A DNA stretch of 6,687 nucleotides, from positions 1 to 6,687 of the forward strand of contig VMCO01000069.1 of NCBI GenBank assembly GCA_008081325.1, given 5' to 3'. Origin of the DNA: Flavobacteriaceae bacterium. Lineage in GTDB: Bacteria > Bacteroidota > Bacteroidia > Flavobacteriales > Flavobacteriaceae. Under the pieces are notes generated by a model. That model was not told the origin of the DNA. It made no database searches and was given only the letters and a program-made list of their open reading frames with translations. Positions 1-6,179 of the stretch are shown in pieces. A program made the position numbers and the translations under genes. Positions within the stretch are counted from its first letter, which is position 1. Each line of letters begins with the position of its first letter.

Positions 1-467
1 ATGTAGCTACTGCAAAAGCTATGATGGAAATTGGAATGCAACATTCATTTAATAAAGTTTTAGCTATGGGCTCTGTTGATCCTGATGCTGATTCTAACTA
101 CTTTGCTACTGCAACAGAAGTTAGTGACTTTATCGCTATGAAATTAGCTGAATTTGATGCTGCTCCACTATCTAATGCACACGATCCATTTGCACCAAGT
201 GCTAATAAAGATAAATTAGACGTACTTGGAGAGCAATATTTTGTTGCTATGTTTGGTGGTGCTAATGATGCATGGAACTTCATCAGAAGAACTGGACATC
301 CAAGACACATCGCTTTAGGTATAATGGATAATGCTGAATCTGGACCGTTCCCAAGAACTGGTACATATCCAGGTAGTGAAATTAGTGCTAATCCTAATAT
401 CTTACAGAGACAAGACAATAATACTCTAGTCTTCTGGGATAGCGGTGTAGTAAATCCACAGAATTAA
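1..467 (+). CDS. SusD/RagB-like outer-membrane lipoprotein, C-terminal end (partial at left edge)
   Basis: The reading frame is open from base 3, so the gene begins before the window; the ATG at 21 is an internal methionine, not a start. About 154 C-terminal residues are visible. The segment AWNFIRRTGHPR, followed by RTGTYPGSEISANPN and a short tail, matches the usual C-terminal pattern of SusD/RagB proteins (Trp plus Arg-Arg-Thr-Gly-x-Pro, then an Arg-x-x-Tyr-Pro-x-x-Glu motif and an Asn-rich turn). Family members are about 450-550 aa surface lipoproteins that cap a SusC-type TonB-dependent channel and bind glycans, peptides or other nutrients. The ligand cannot be told from this end. A susC-like gene is expected just upstream but is not in view. 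Translation ends with tandem in-frame stops (TAA TAA, 465-470). The next lipoprotein gene starts 16 bases later, so they are probably co-transcribed. Confidence 0.88.
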   Translation, partial: VATAKAMMEIGMQHSFNKVLAMGSVDPDADSNYFATATEVSDFIAMKLAEFDAAPLSNAHDPFAPSANKDKLDVLGEQYFVAMFGGANDAWNFIRRTGHPRHIALGIMDNAESGPFPRTGTYPGSEISANPNILQRQDNNTLVFWDSGVVNPQN

Positions 468-483
468 TAAAAATATAGAAACT

Positions 484-1386
484 ATGAAAAATATAATTAA
501 ATTATTATTTGCTTCTCTATTTATAGTTAACTTCTCATGTCATGATAGTGAAAACGTAATTGACGGAGTGTTAGATTATGAAACTGGAGCAGTATTAAGA
601 ACAATTTCTATAGATAATTCGGTTCTTAATTCATCTGAGCCTGACAGTGCTTTTTTAGCTACTGTTGAGGAGCAGGATGAAGCTGATGGAGCTTTATTAT
701 CAGAAATTAGAGTAAACGCAATGTTCAGAGATTTATCTCCTGAAGATGGAACAACTGAAGCTGAAGCTTTTGTTTATTCTATACCTGCAAGTGAAACTAC
801 AGTTGGACCTGTAGGACTTCCTAGAGCAGATATAGCAATGACATTTGGTGCAGCTGTAAGTGCTATGGGCTTAACATCAGCTGATTACAATCCTGGTGAT
901 GTTATCGTAGTAAAATTAGAAGTTGTACTAACTGATGGAAGAGTATATGGAGCTGATTCAGCTGCAGGTATTATCACTGGTGGATTTTTCTCTTCTCCAT
1001 TCCAATATAATGCATTATTAACATGTTCTCCAGCTCCTGGTGATTATGTTGTAGAAATGCAAGATAGTTATGGAGACGGATGGCAAAGTCCAGGTGGAAT
1101 CGAAGTAGACATTGACGGTACAATAGTATATGCAACTCTTTGTAATGCATGGGGTGACTTAGTTAATGGTTGTGTTAACAACTCAGGAAACTTAACTGAT
1201 AACTTTAGTGGTTCTACTACAGTTACTATCCCTGCTGGTACTGCATCAGCTACATGGACTTATTTGGGAGATTCATACCCAGGAGAGGTAACTTTCCAAG
1301 TTTATGGGCCTGATGGTTCTATGGTATATGATTCAGGTGCTGAACCAGGACCGGGATTATTACCGATTGCAGTTTGTGCTGAATAA
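484..1386 (+). CDS. SusD-linked lipoprotein with a DSYGDGW-motif C-terminal domain
   Basis: This is a 300-aa protein with a lipoprotein signal peptide: Lys-rich start, hydrophobic core at residues 5-17 and lipobox NFSC, giving lipidated Cys19. Residues about 20-175 form an acidic, Ala/Ser/Thr-rich region with no family I recognise, probably beta-rich. Residues about 180-300 form a second domain beginning near GDYVVEMQ and carrying DSYGDGW at 194-200. Repeated Gly/Asp/Thr strands follow and it ends at Cys298. Apart from Cys19, all cysteines (181, 220, 230, 298) lie in this domain, which would suit two disulfides in an exported protein. Its position 16 bases after a SusD gene suggests the third, accessory lipoprotein of that uptake system, in the place where SusE/SusF-like binding proteins often sit; this is inferred from position, not sequence similarity. 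The ATG at 484 is preferred because the signal peptide starts there. Only an A-rich stretch, no Shine-Dalgarno, precedes it. The substrate is unknown. Confidence 0.75.
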   Translation: MKNIIKLLFASLFIVNFSCHDSENVIDGVLDYETGAVLRTISIDNSVLNSSEPDSAFLATVEEQDEADGALLSEIRVNAMFRDLSPEDGTTEAEAFVYSIPASETTVGPVGLPRADIAMTFGAAVSAMGLTSADYNPGDVIVVKLEVVLTDGRVYGADSAAGIITGGFFSSPFQYNALLTCSPAPGDYVVEMQDSYGDGWQSPGGIEVDIDGTIVYATLCNAWGDLVNGCVNNSGNLTDNFSGSTTVTIPAGTASATWTYLGDSYPGEVTFQVYGPDGSMVYDSGAEPGPGLLPIAVCAE

Positions 1387-1400
1387 GTTTATTACTTAAT

Positions 1401-1440
1401 AAAAAAAAAGAGCTTTGTTATTACAAGGCTCTTTTTTTTT
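1401..1440 (+). terminator. Strong intrinsic terminator, potentially bidirectional
   Basis: The core stem GAGCTTTGT (1410-1418) pairs with ACAAGGCTC (1423-1431) around a TATT loop, with one G-T wobble. It is flanked by nine A (1401-1409) and nine T (1432-1440), which extend the pairing to 18 bp. It lies 14 bases after the stop codon of the 484-1386 lipoprotein gene and so ends the SusD-side operon. The A-tract means the opposite strand also has a hairpin followed by a T-run, so it could stop antisense transcription too. It insulates the next gene, whose promoter lies immediately beyond. Confidence 0.93.
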
Positions 1441-1450
1441 GTCAATTTAT

Positions 1451-1458
1451 TACATTTG
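1451..1458 (+). promoter_or_regulatory. Bacteroidota-type -7 promoter box TACATTTG
   Basis: TACATTTG fits the TAnnTTTG -7 consensus of the Bacteroidota housekeeping sigma factor. It ends four bases before the ATG at 1463, so the transcript would begin at or within a few bases of the start codon (inference: leaderless or very short leader). No clear TTG -33 element is found 17-23 bases upstream; that stretch is the T-tract and stem of the terminator. It is the only such box in the 1387-1462 intergenic region and supports 1463 as the translation start. Confidence 0.6.
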
Positions 1459-1462
1459 TACC

Positions 1463-4400
1463 ATGAGAAGATTATGCCATCGCGGATTTTTTTTGATTAT
1501 GTTATTAATTGTTGGATGCGAATCAAAAGATGATACATCTGTAGGTACACCCTTTGAAAAACTTTCTTCAGAATATACTGGTATAGATTTTTCAAATAAT
1601 ATAACGCCAAACCTAGAATCTTCAGAAAACCTATTTGATTATGACTATTTTTATAATGGTTCTGGAGTAGGAATTGCCGATATTAATAATGATGGTTTAA
1701 AGGATATAATCTTTACAGCAAATCAAACTGAAAATAAACTTTATCTGAATAAGGGTAATCTAAAATTTGAAGATATTACTAAACCAAGTAATATTAACCT
1801 CAAAAATAAAAAATGGTCTAGTGGTGTAACCTTTGCTGATGTTAATAATGATGGATGGTTAGATATTTATATTTCTCAAGGAGGACCGTTTGAATCAGAC
1901 AGTAGAGGAAATATATTATTAATTAATAATCAAGATCTCACCTTCTCTGAAAAGGCCAAAGAATATGGTCTTAATGATAATGGAATAAGTACTCAGTCAG
2001 CTTTTTTTGATTTTGATAAAGATGGAGATCTAGACTGTGTAGTTATGAATGAAAATGAGTTTTACGGATATGATCCCATCTCATTTTTTCAAAAATATGA
2101 AGATAAATCAGTTTTACTAGACAACTCATCTCATTTATATGAACAAGTTGACGGAAAATTTATAAATATTACAGAAAAGGCTGGTTTGTTGAGTCCAACA
2201 TTCGGATTAGGGTTGTGTATCAGTGACATAAACGGAGACAATTGGCCTGATATTTATATAGCAAATGATTATTATGTTAAAGATGCAATGTATATAAATA
2301 ATCAGGATGGAACATTTACTAATCAAATACAAGAATCTACAAAGCAAATATCTTTTTATGGAATGGGGGTTGATATAGAGGATATTAATAATGATAATCT
2401 TAGTGATATTTTTGTTTTAGATATGGCCTCAAGCGATCATGTTAGATCAAAAACATTAATGGCGTCAATGAATACTTCTAATTTTGATCTAATAACTAAT
2501 AAATTAGATCAGCATTATCAATATATGTTCAATTCCTTGCAATTAAATCTTGGTAATAACAAATATCATAATATATCACATCAACTTAATATAGCCAAAA
2601 CAGATTGGAGTTGGGCAGGATTAATATTTGACTATAACCTTGATGGCAATGAAGATATATTTGTTACAAACGGATATCGAAAATATGGATCTGACAATGA
2701 CTCTCGTATTAAAATTAATCAGACAAAACTAGAGTATAACAATAGAGTTCCAATTGAAATAAAAAAAAGACTCTATAATGAGTTGCCATCTGAAAAGTTG
2801 TCAAACTTACTATATAAAAACGAAGGAAATTTATCTTTTAGAGAGGTTTCGGAAGAATCAAATCTAATGGACCCAAGTTTTTCAAACGGTGCAGCCTATG
2901 CAGATTTAGATAATGATGGAGATTTAGAAATCATCGTGAATAATATTGACGATGAAGCATTTATTTATAAAAATTTATCTATAGAAAATAGTTTAGGAAA
3001 TTATTTAAAAGTTCAGACTAAAGGTAATATTTCTGAAAACTTTGCAAAGGGAACTATATATTTTGGAAATAGCTCTAAAATAAAGGAATCTAAGCGCGTT
3101 AGAGGCTATTTATCTGCTGTCACTGATGAATTACACTTTGGGCTAGGAAAAGTGTCTAAAATCGATTCATTAACAGTTGAATGGAGCTCTGGAAAAAAAC
3201 AAGTCTTATATGAAATTGAAGCTAATCAAACTATTGTAGTAAACGAAATAGATTCAAAATTAATCGACACTGAAAAAAAAGAATCAAATCCGATATTTAA
3301 AAGATTAAATAATTATGTTGAGTATCATCATAAAGAAAATGAATTTGACGACTTTAGTACTGAGATACTTCTCCCCTTTAAACAATCTACTCTCGGACCA
3401 TTTATCACAGTTGGGGATGTAAATAACGATGGCAAGGATGATATATTCATTGGAGGTTCTCACAAACAAGAAGCGAAAATATTCATATCAAATGATGCGG
3501 GATTTCTTGAAGAGGAAATGAAATCATTTAAAATTGATTCTAACAATGAAGATATGGAATCAATTTTTATAGATATCGATAATGATAATGATTTGGACTT
3601 ATATGTTGTTAGCGGTGGAAATGAATTTAATAATAGATCAGCTGAACTAGCAGATCGTATTTATTTAAATGACGGTAAAGGAAGATTCAGTAGAGATTTT
3701 CAAGAAGATTTACAAAATTATACAATTAGTGGAAAAACAGTAACTGCCATTGATTATGATAATGATGGAGATAAAGATATAATAGTAGGAAATAGGATTC
3801 AAACAAAAAAATACCCAATTCATGAACCCTCAATTATTTATGAAAATATTTCAGGTAAATTTTATAACAACACCTATGAAATTGCTCCAGAATTTGAAAA
3901 TTTTGGTATTGTAAACAAGATTATTACAACTGACTTTAATAATGATGGATGGAATGATTTTATAGCTGTGGGTGAATGGACCAATATTGGACTATTTTTA
4001 AATGAAAACGGAAAATTTAGAAATGTAAGTAATGAAAGTAATCTTGAAAATACATATGGCTTATGGTTTAATGTTTTGGAAACAGACGTAAATAATGATG
4101 GGCTAAAAGATTATTTAATTGGTAATATTGGTAAAAACTCAAAATATAAGACAAGTTTTGATAAGCCCTTAAAAATATTTGGAAATGATTTTGATGGTAA
4201 CGGCACACATGATTTAGTTTTAAGTTATAAATACGAAGGCAACTATGTACCCTTAAGAGGTAAGGAGTGTTCAACTCAACAAATGCCATTTATCTCTGAA
4301 AAAATTCCAACATTTGAAGAATTTGCAAATGCTTCTATTGAAGATATTTATGGTGATGAAATTATTGATGCTTATGAAAGAAAGGTAACAACATTTGAAT

Positions 4401-4759
4401 CAATCATTTTAATTAACAAAGGGGATAATACATTTGATATGAAAAAGTTGCCACCATTAGCTCAGACTATACCTATTTTATCAAGTGATGGATATGATAT
4501 TAATAATGATGGATATGAAGATGTGATTATTGGAGGTAATATTTACAATACTGAAGTAGAAACACCGCGACTTGATAATCAATTTGCTTTAGTATTGATT
4601 TCAGATAAAAACAATAATTATTCTGTGTTAGGACCTGATGAAAGCGGTTTATATTTATCTGGTAATACTAAATCAATTAAAATCATTGGAAATACTAATC
4701 CTAAATTATTAGTTGCGAATAATAACTCAGAACTAGAAGTATTTGAATTAAATAGATAA
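1463..4759 (+). CDS. VCBS/FG-GAP repeat lipoprotein with central ASPIC/UnbV domain
   Basis: This is a 1098-aa protein starting at ATG 1463, which gives a clean signal peptide (RR, hydrophobic core, lipobox LIVGC, Cys19). An in-frame TTG at 1415 lies inside the terminator and is unlikely to be used. Cys19 is followed by ESKDD, resembling the Lys-Asp/Glu-Asp/Glu lipoprotein export signal that sends Bacteroidota lipoproteins to the cell surface. Asp-rich D-x-[ND]-x-D-G/N type repeats start at residues 73, 126, 183, 255, 307, 390 and 481. An ASPIC/UnbV domain spans about 513-594 (GLGKV, then SLTVEWSSGKKQ). Seven more repeats start at 652, 704, 764, 824, 875, 909 and 1012. Such repeats bind Ca2+ and build integrin-alpha-like beta-propeller blades. 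A NYVPLRGKE/QQMP segment (about 927-942) lies between the last two repeats. Proteins of this kind are common beside SusC/SusD genes in Flavobacteriia; the biochemical role is unknown, with surface binding or adhesion inferred. The stop overlaps the next start. Confidence 0.9.
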   Translation: MRRLCHRGFFLIMLLIVGCESKDDTSVGTPFEKLSSEYTGIDFSNNITPNLESSENLFDYDYFYNGSGVGIADINNDGLKDIIFTANQTENKLYLNKGNLKFEDITKPSNINLKNKKWSSGVTFADVNNDGWLDIYISQGGPFESDSRGNILLINNQDLTFSEKAKEYGLNDNGISTQSAFFDFDKDGDLDCVVMNENEFYGYDPISFFQKYEDKSVLLDNSSHLYEQVDGKFINITEKAGLLSPTFGLGLCISDINGDNWPDIYIANDYYVKDAMYINNQDGTFTNQIQESTKQISFYGMGVDIEDINNDNLSDIFVLDMASSDHVRSKTLMASMNTSNFDLITNKLDQHYQYMFNSLQLNLGNNKYHNISHQLNIAKTDWSWAGLIFDYNLDGNEDIFVTNGYRKYGSDNDSRIKINQTKLEYNNRVPIEIKKRLYNELPSEKLSNLLYKNEGNLSFREVSEESNLMDPSFSNGAAYADLDNDGDLEIIVNNIDDEAFIYKNLSIENSLGNYLKVQTKGNISENFAKGTIYFGNSSKIKESKRVRGYLSAVTDELHFGLGKVSKIDSLTVEWSSGKKQVLYEIEANQTIVVNEIDSKLIDTEKKESNPIFKRLNNYVEYHHKENEFDDFSTEILLPFKQSTLGPFITVGDVNNDGKDDIFIGGSHKQEAKIFISNDAGFLEEEMKSFKIDSNNEDMESIFIDIDNDNDLDLYVVSGGNEFNNRSAELADRIYLNDGKGRFSRDFQEDLQNYTISGKTVTAIDYDNDGDKDIIVGNRIQTKKYPIHEPSIIYENISGKFYNNTYEIAPEFENFGIVNKIITTDFNNDGWNDFIAVGEWTNIGLFLNENGKFRNVSNESNLENTYGLWFNVLETDVNNDGLKDYLIGNIGKNSKYKTSFDKPLKIFGNDFDGNGTHDLVLSYKYEGNYVPLRGKECSTQQMPFISEKIPTFEEFANASIEDIYGDEIIDAYERKVTTFESIILINKGDNTFDMKKLPPLAQTIPILSSDGYDINNDGYEDVIIGGNIYNTEVETPRLDNQFALVLISDKNNNYSVLGPDESGLYLSGNTKSIKIIGNTNPKLLVANNNSELEVFELNR
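1679..2935 (+). repeat. N-terminal set of seven VCBS/FG-GAP Asp-loop repeats
   Basis: Seven Asp-rich loops are encoded here, each preceded by a short hydrophobic strand and followed by [DE]-I-[FYIV]-[IV]: DINNDGLKD, DVNNDGWLD, DFDKDGDLD, DINGDNWPD, DINNDNLSD, DYNLDGNED and DLDNDGDLE. First Asp residues are 73, 126, 183, 255, 307, 390 and 481, so spacing runs from 52 to 91 residues. Seven units fit one seven-bladed propeller. The fold is inferred from the family, not shown by the sequence. Confidence 0.82.
3416..4522 (+). repeat. C-terminal set of seven Asp-loop repeats after the ASPIC domain
   Basis: Seven further loops are encoded after the ASPIC/UnbV domain: DVNNDGKDD, DIDNDNDLD, DYDNDGDKD, DFNNDGWND, DVNNDGLKD, DFDGNGTHD and DINNDGYED. 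First Asp residues are 652, 704, 764, 824, 875, 909 and 1012. The first five are spaced 51-60 residues apart. The sixth, DFDGNG, is the most EF-hand-like and comes only 34 residues after the fifth. The seventh follows a 103-residue gap holding the conserved-looking NYVPLRGKE and QQMP segments, so the blade assignment in this part is less certain. Confidence 0.78.
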
Positions 4760-5490
4760 TGGAAAAAAACACAGAAATTTATGGAATAAGATCCGTTATT
4801 GAAGCGATTAATTCCTCCAAGGATATTGATAAGGTATTTATTCAAACAGGACTAAAAGGTGCATTAATAGGAAAATTGGAGTCTTTAATCAGAAAAAATA
4901 AAATAAACTTTTCTTATGTCCCTACTCAAAAACTTGATAGGTTGTCTAAAAAAAATCATCAAGGTGTTGTCGCAAGAATATCTCCTATAAAATTTCTTAC
5001 AATGGATCAGTTCGGAGAAAAACTAGCAGCTATAAAAAATCCATTTGTTTTGATTTTAGACCAAGTAAATGATGTAAGAAATTTTGGTGCAATAATAAGA
5101 ACTGCTGAAATAAGTGGTGTGGATGGAATTATCATACAAAATAGCTCGTCAGCACCAATTAATTCAGACACTATAAAAACAAGTGCGGGAGCAATTTTTA
5201 ATATACCAATCTGTAAAGTCAATCATATTAAAGACGCTATTTATCATTTACAATCTTTAGATATTTCAATTGTTTCAGCTTCAGAAAAATCTGATAAAAA
5301 TATATACGATGTTGATTTAAAAGGACCTGTAGCAATAATTATGGGCTCAGAGCAAAAAGGAATAAGTAAGTCTGTGTTAAACCTTTCTGATGAATCCGTT
5401 AAGCTTCCTGTTTATGGAAAAATTGAATCTCTCAATGTGTCAGTTGCCTGTGGTATTTTTCTTTATGAAGTTGTAAGACAAAGAATCTAA
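4759..5490 (+). CDS. rlmB: 23S rRNA (guanosine-2'-O)-methyltransferase, RlmB/TrmH family
   Basis: This is a 243-aa SpoU/TrmH-type SPOUT methyltransferase, the normal length for RlmB, which uses S-adenosylmethionine to methylate the ribose of a guanosine in the peptidyl-transferase loop of 23S rRNA (G2251 in E. coli numbering). The N-terminal substrate-binding domain (about 5-75) has the opening YGIRSVIEAI and ends in NHQGVVA (66-71). The catalytic domain shows motif 1 NFGAIIRTA (Asn108, Arg114), motif 2 IMGSEQKGIS (194-203, Glu198) and motif 3 SLNVSVACGI (224-233, with Asn226 in the trefoil-knot SAM site). All key residues are present. The ATG shares its A with the last base of the upstream TAA (TAATG), so expression is likely coupled to the ASPIC-domain lipoprotein gene unless an internal promoter exists. 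The 3' end overlaps the convergent HAD gene by four bases. A different TrmH paralog is possible, but the N-terminal domain favours RlmB. Confidence 0.88.
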   Translation: MEKNTEIYGIRSVIEAINSSKDIDKVFIQTGLKGALIGKLESLIRKNKINFSYVPTQKLDRLSKKNHQGVVARISPIKFLTMDQFGEKLAAIKNPFVLILDQVNDVRNFGAIIRTAEISGVDGIIIQNSSSAPINSDTIKTSAGAIFNIPICKVNHIKDAIYHLQSLDISIVSASEKSDKNIYDVDLKGPVAIIMGSEQKGISKSVLNLSDESVKLPVYGKIESLNVSVACGIFLYEVVRQRI

Positions 5491-5523
5491 TTCAGAATTT
5501 TAATTAGTTCTTTAAGATTTTTT
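5481..5523 (+). terminator. Possible weak terminator hairpin at the rlmB 3' end
   Basis: AAGAA plus CTAATT (5481-5492, with T5486 bulged) can pair with AATTAG plus TTCTT (5502-5512) around a nine-base loop. A run of six T follows at 5518-5523. The stem has only two G-C pairs and the T-run starts five bases after it, so it would be weak. It contains the rlmB stop codon and lies inside the 3' end of the convergent HAD gene. It is the only terminator-like structure I see for the rightward transcript; the reverse strand has no T-run after it. Confidence 0.3.
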
Positions 5524-6179
5524 ATAATAATCAGGTTTTCTCTCTCTTGCTCGTTGGTTTTATGAAAGTCATAATATATAGCTTTCATGCCTACTCCCAA
5601 AGCACCAAGAATATCAGCATTAAAATTATCACCTATCATCACAGAGTTTTCGACATTTGCATTTGCTGCTGTTAATGCATGATCAAATATTAATTTATGA
5701 GGTTTCTTTACTCCAACATCTTCAGAAATTGTAACTGAATCAAAATACTGAATCAATTTTGACTTTTCTAATTTCCTTTTTTGAACTTCTTTAAAACCAT
5801 TAGTAATTATATGCATTCTATAGTTCGATTTTAAGGAATTTAACACAATTAAAGTGTCCGGTATTAGATGATTAAAATCAGAAAGATGCTCTATGTAATC
5901 TATTGCAAGCTGATTTATAAGATCATCATTAATGTCATAATTTAACTTTTTAAACGTATCTGAAAGCCTATAATATCTTAAATCAGCTTTACTAACTTTA
6001 TTTTCTCGATACAACTCCCAATATTTTCTGTTAATAGGATGATAACTATTTAAAAATTTGGAAACATCAATATTTAGGTTGTTCTTTTTAAGAATCTTAA
6101 AAAAAGTTAGATCAGAATTTTTATCAAAATCCCAAAGAGTATGATCTAAATCAAAAAATAAATTATTTACCTCTTTCAT
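5487..6179 (-). CDS. YjjG-like HAD-superfamily pyrimidine nucleotidase
   Basis: This is a 230-aa haloacid-dehalogenase-type hydrolase. Motif I is FFDLDHTLWDFD (nucleophile Asp10, general acid/base Asp12). The helical cap follows at about 17-100. Motif II is HIITNGF (Thr126), motif III is the Lys before Pro in GVKKPHK (Lys159), and motif IV is MIGDNFNADILGA (Asp184, Asp189), so the Mg2+-dependent phosphohydrolase site is complete. The DLDHTLWDF start, the C1-type cap and the length match the YjjG/YfnB group, which dephosphorylates non-canonical pyrimidine nucleotides such as 5-substituted dUMP analogues and is cytoplasmic. Substrate specificity cannot be fixed from the motifs, and other phosphatase substrates are possible. 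The ATG directly follows the TAG of the upstream Mur-ligase gene with no spacer and no visible ribosome binding site, suggesting translational coupling. The TAG stop overlaps the rlmB stop on the other strand. Confidence 0.85.
   Translation of the reverse strand: MKEVNNLFFDLDHTLWDFDKNSDLTFFKILKKNNLNIDVSKFLNSYHPINRKYWELYRENKVSKADLRYYRLSDTFKKLNYDINDDLINQLAIDYIEHLSDFNHLIPDTLIVLNSLKSNYRMHIITNGFKEVQKRKLEKSKLIQYFDSVTISEDVGVKKPHKLIFDHALTAANANVENSVMIGDNFNADILGALGVGMKAIYYDFHKTNEQERENLIIIKNLKELIKILN

Noticed and set aside
98..418. Minus-strand open frame of 106 codons
   Set aside because: It lies wholly opposite the SusD-like coding region, has no recognisable motif and no promoter; it is a shadow.
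1401..1440. A9-stem-T9 palindrome as a transposon end or attachment site
   Set aside because: It has a short loop directly after a stop codon and a U-run, which is fully explained as an intrinsic terminator; no second copy or target duplication is seen.
1438..1441. TTTG as a -33 element for the TACATTTG box
   Set aside because: Only nine bases separate it from the -7 box, far less than the 17-23 expected.
1415..1462. In-frame TTG start that would add 16 residues to the VCBS/ASPIC protein
   Set aside because: It lies inside the stem of the terminator, upstream of the promoter box, and would put extra residues before a complete lipoprotein signal peptide.
4068..4289. Minus-strand open frame of 73 codons
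   Set aside because: It is antisense to the VCBS repeats, where Asp/Asn codons leave few stops on the reverse strand; no sign of a real protein.
4618..4845. Minus-strand open frame of 75 codons across the junction with rlmB
   Set aside because: It is antisense to two well-supported genes and has no family features.
5007..5222. Minus-strand open frame of 71 codons inside rlmB
   Set aside because: It is hydrophobic only because it reads the reverse strand of the SPOUT core; no independent support.
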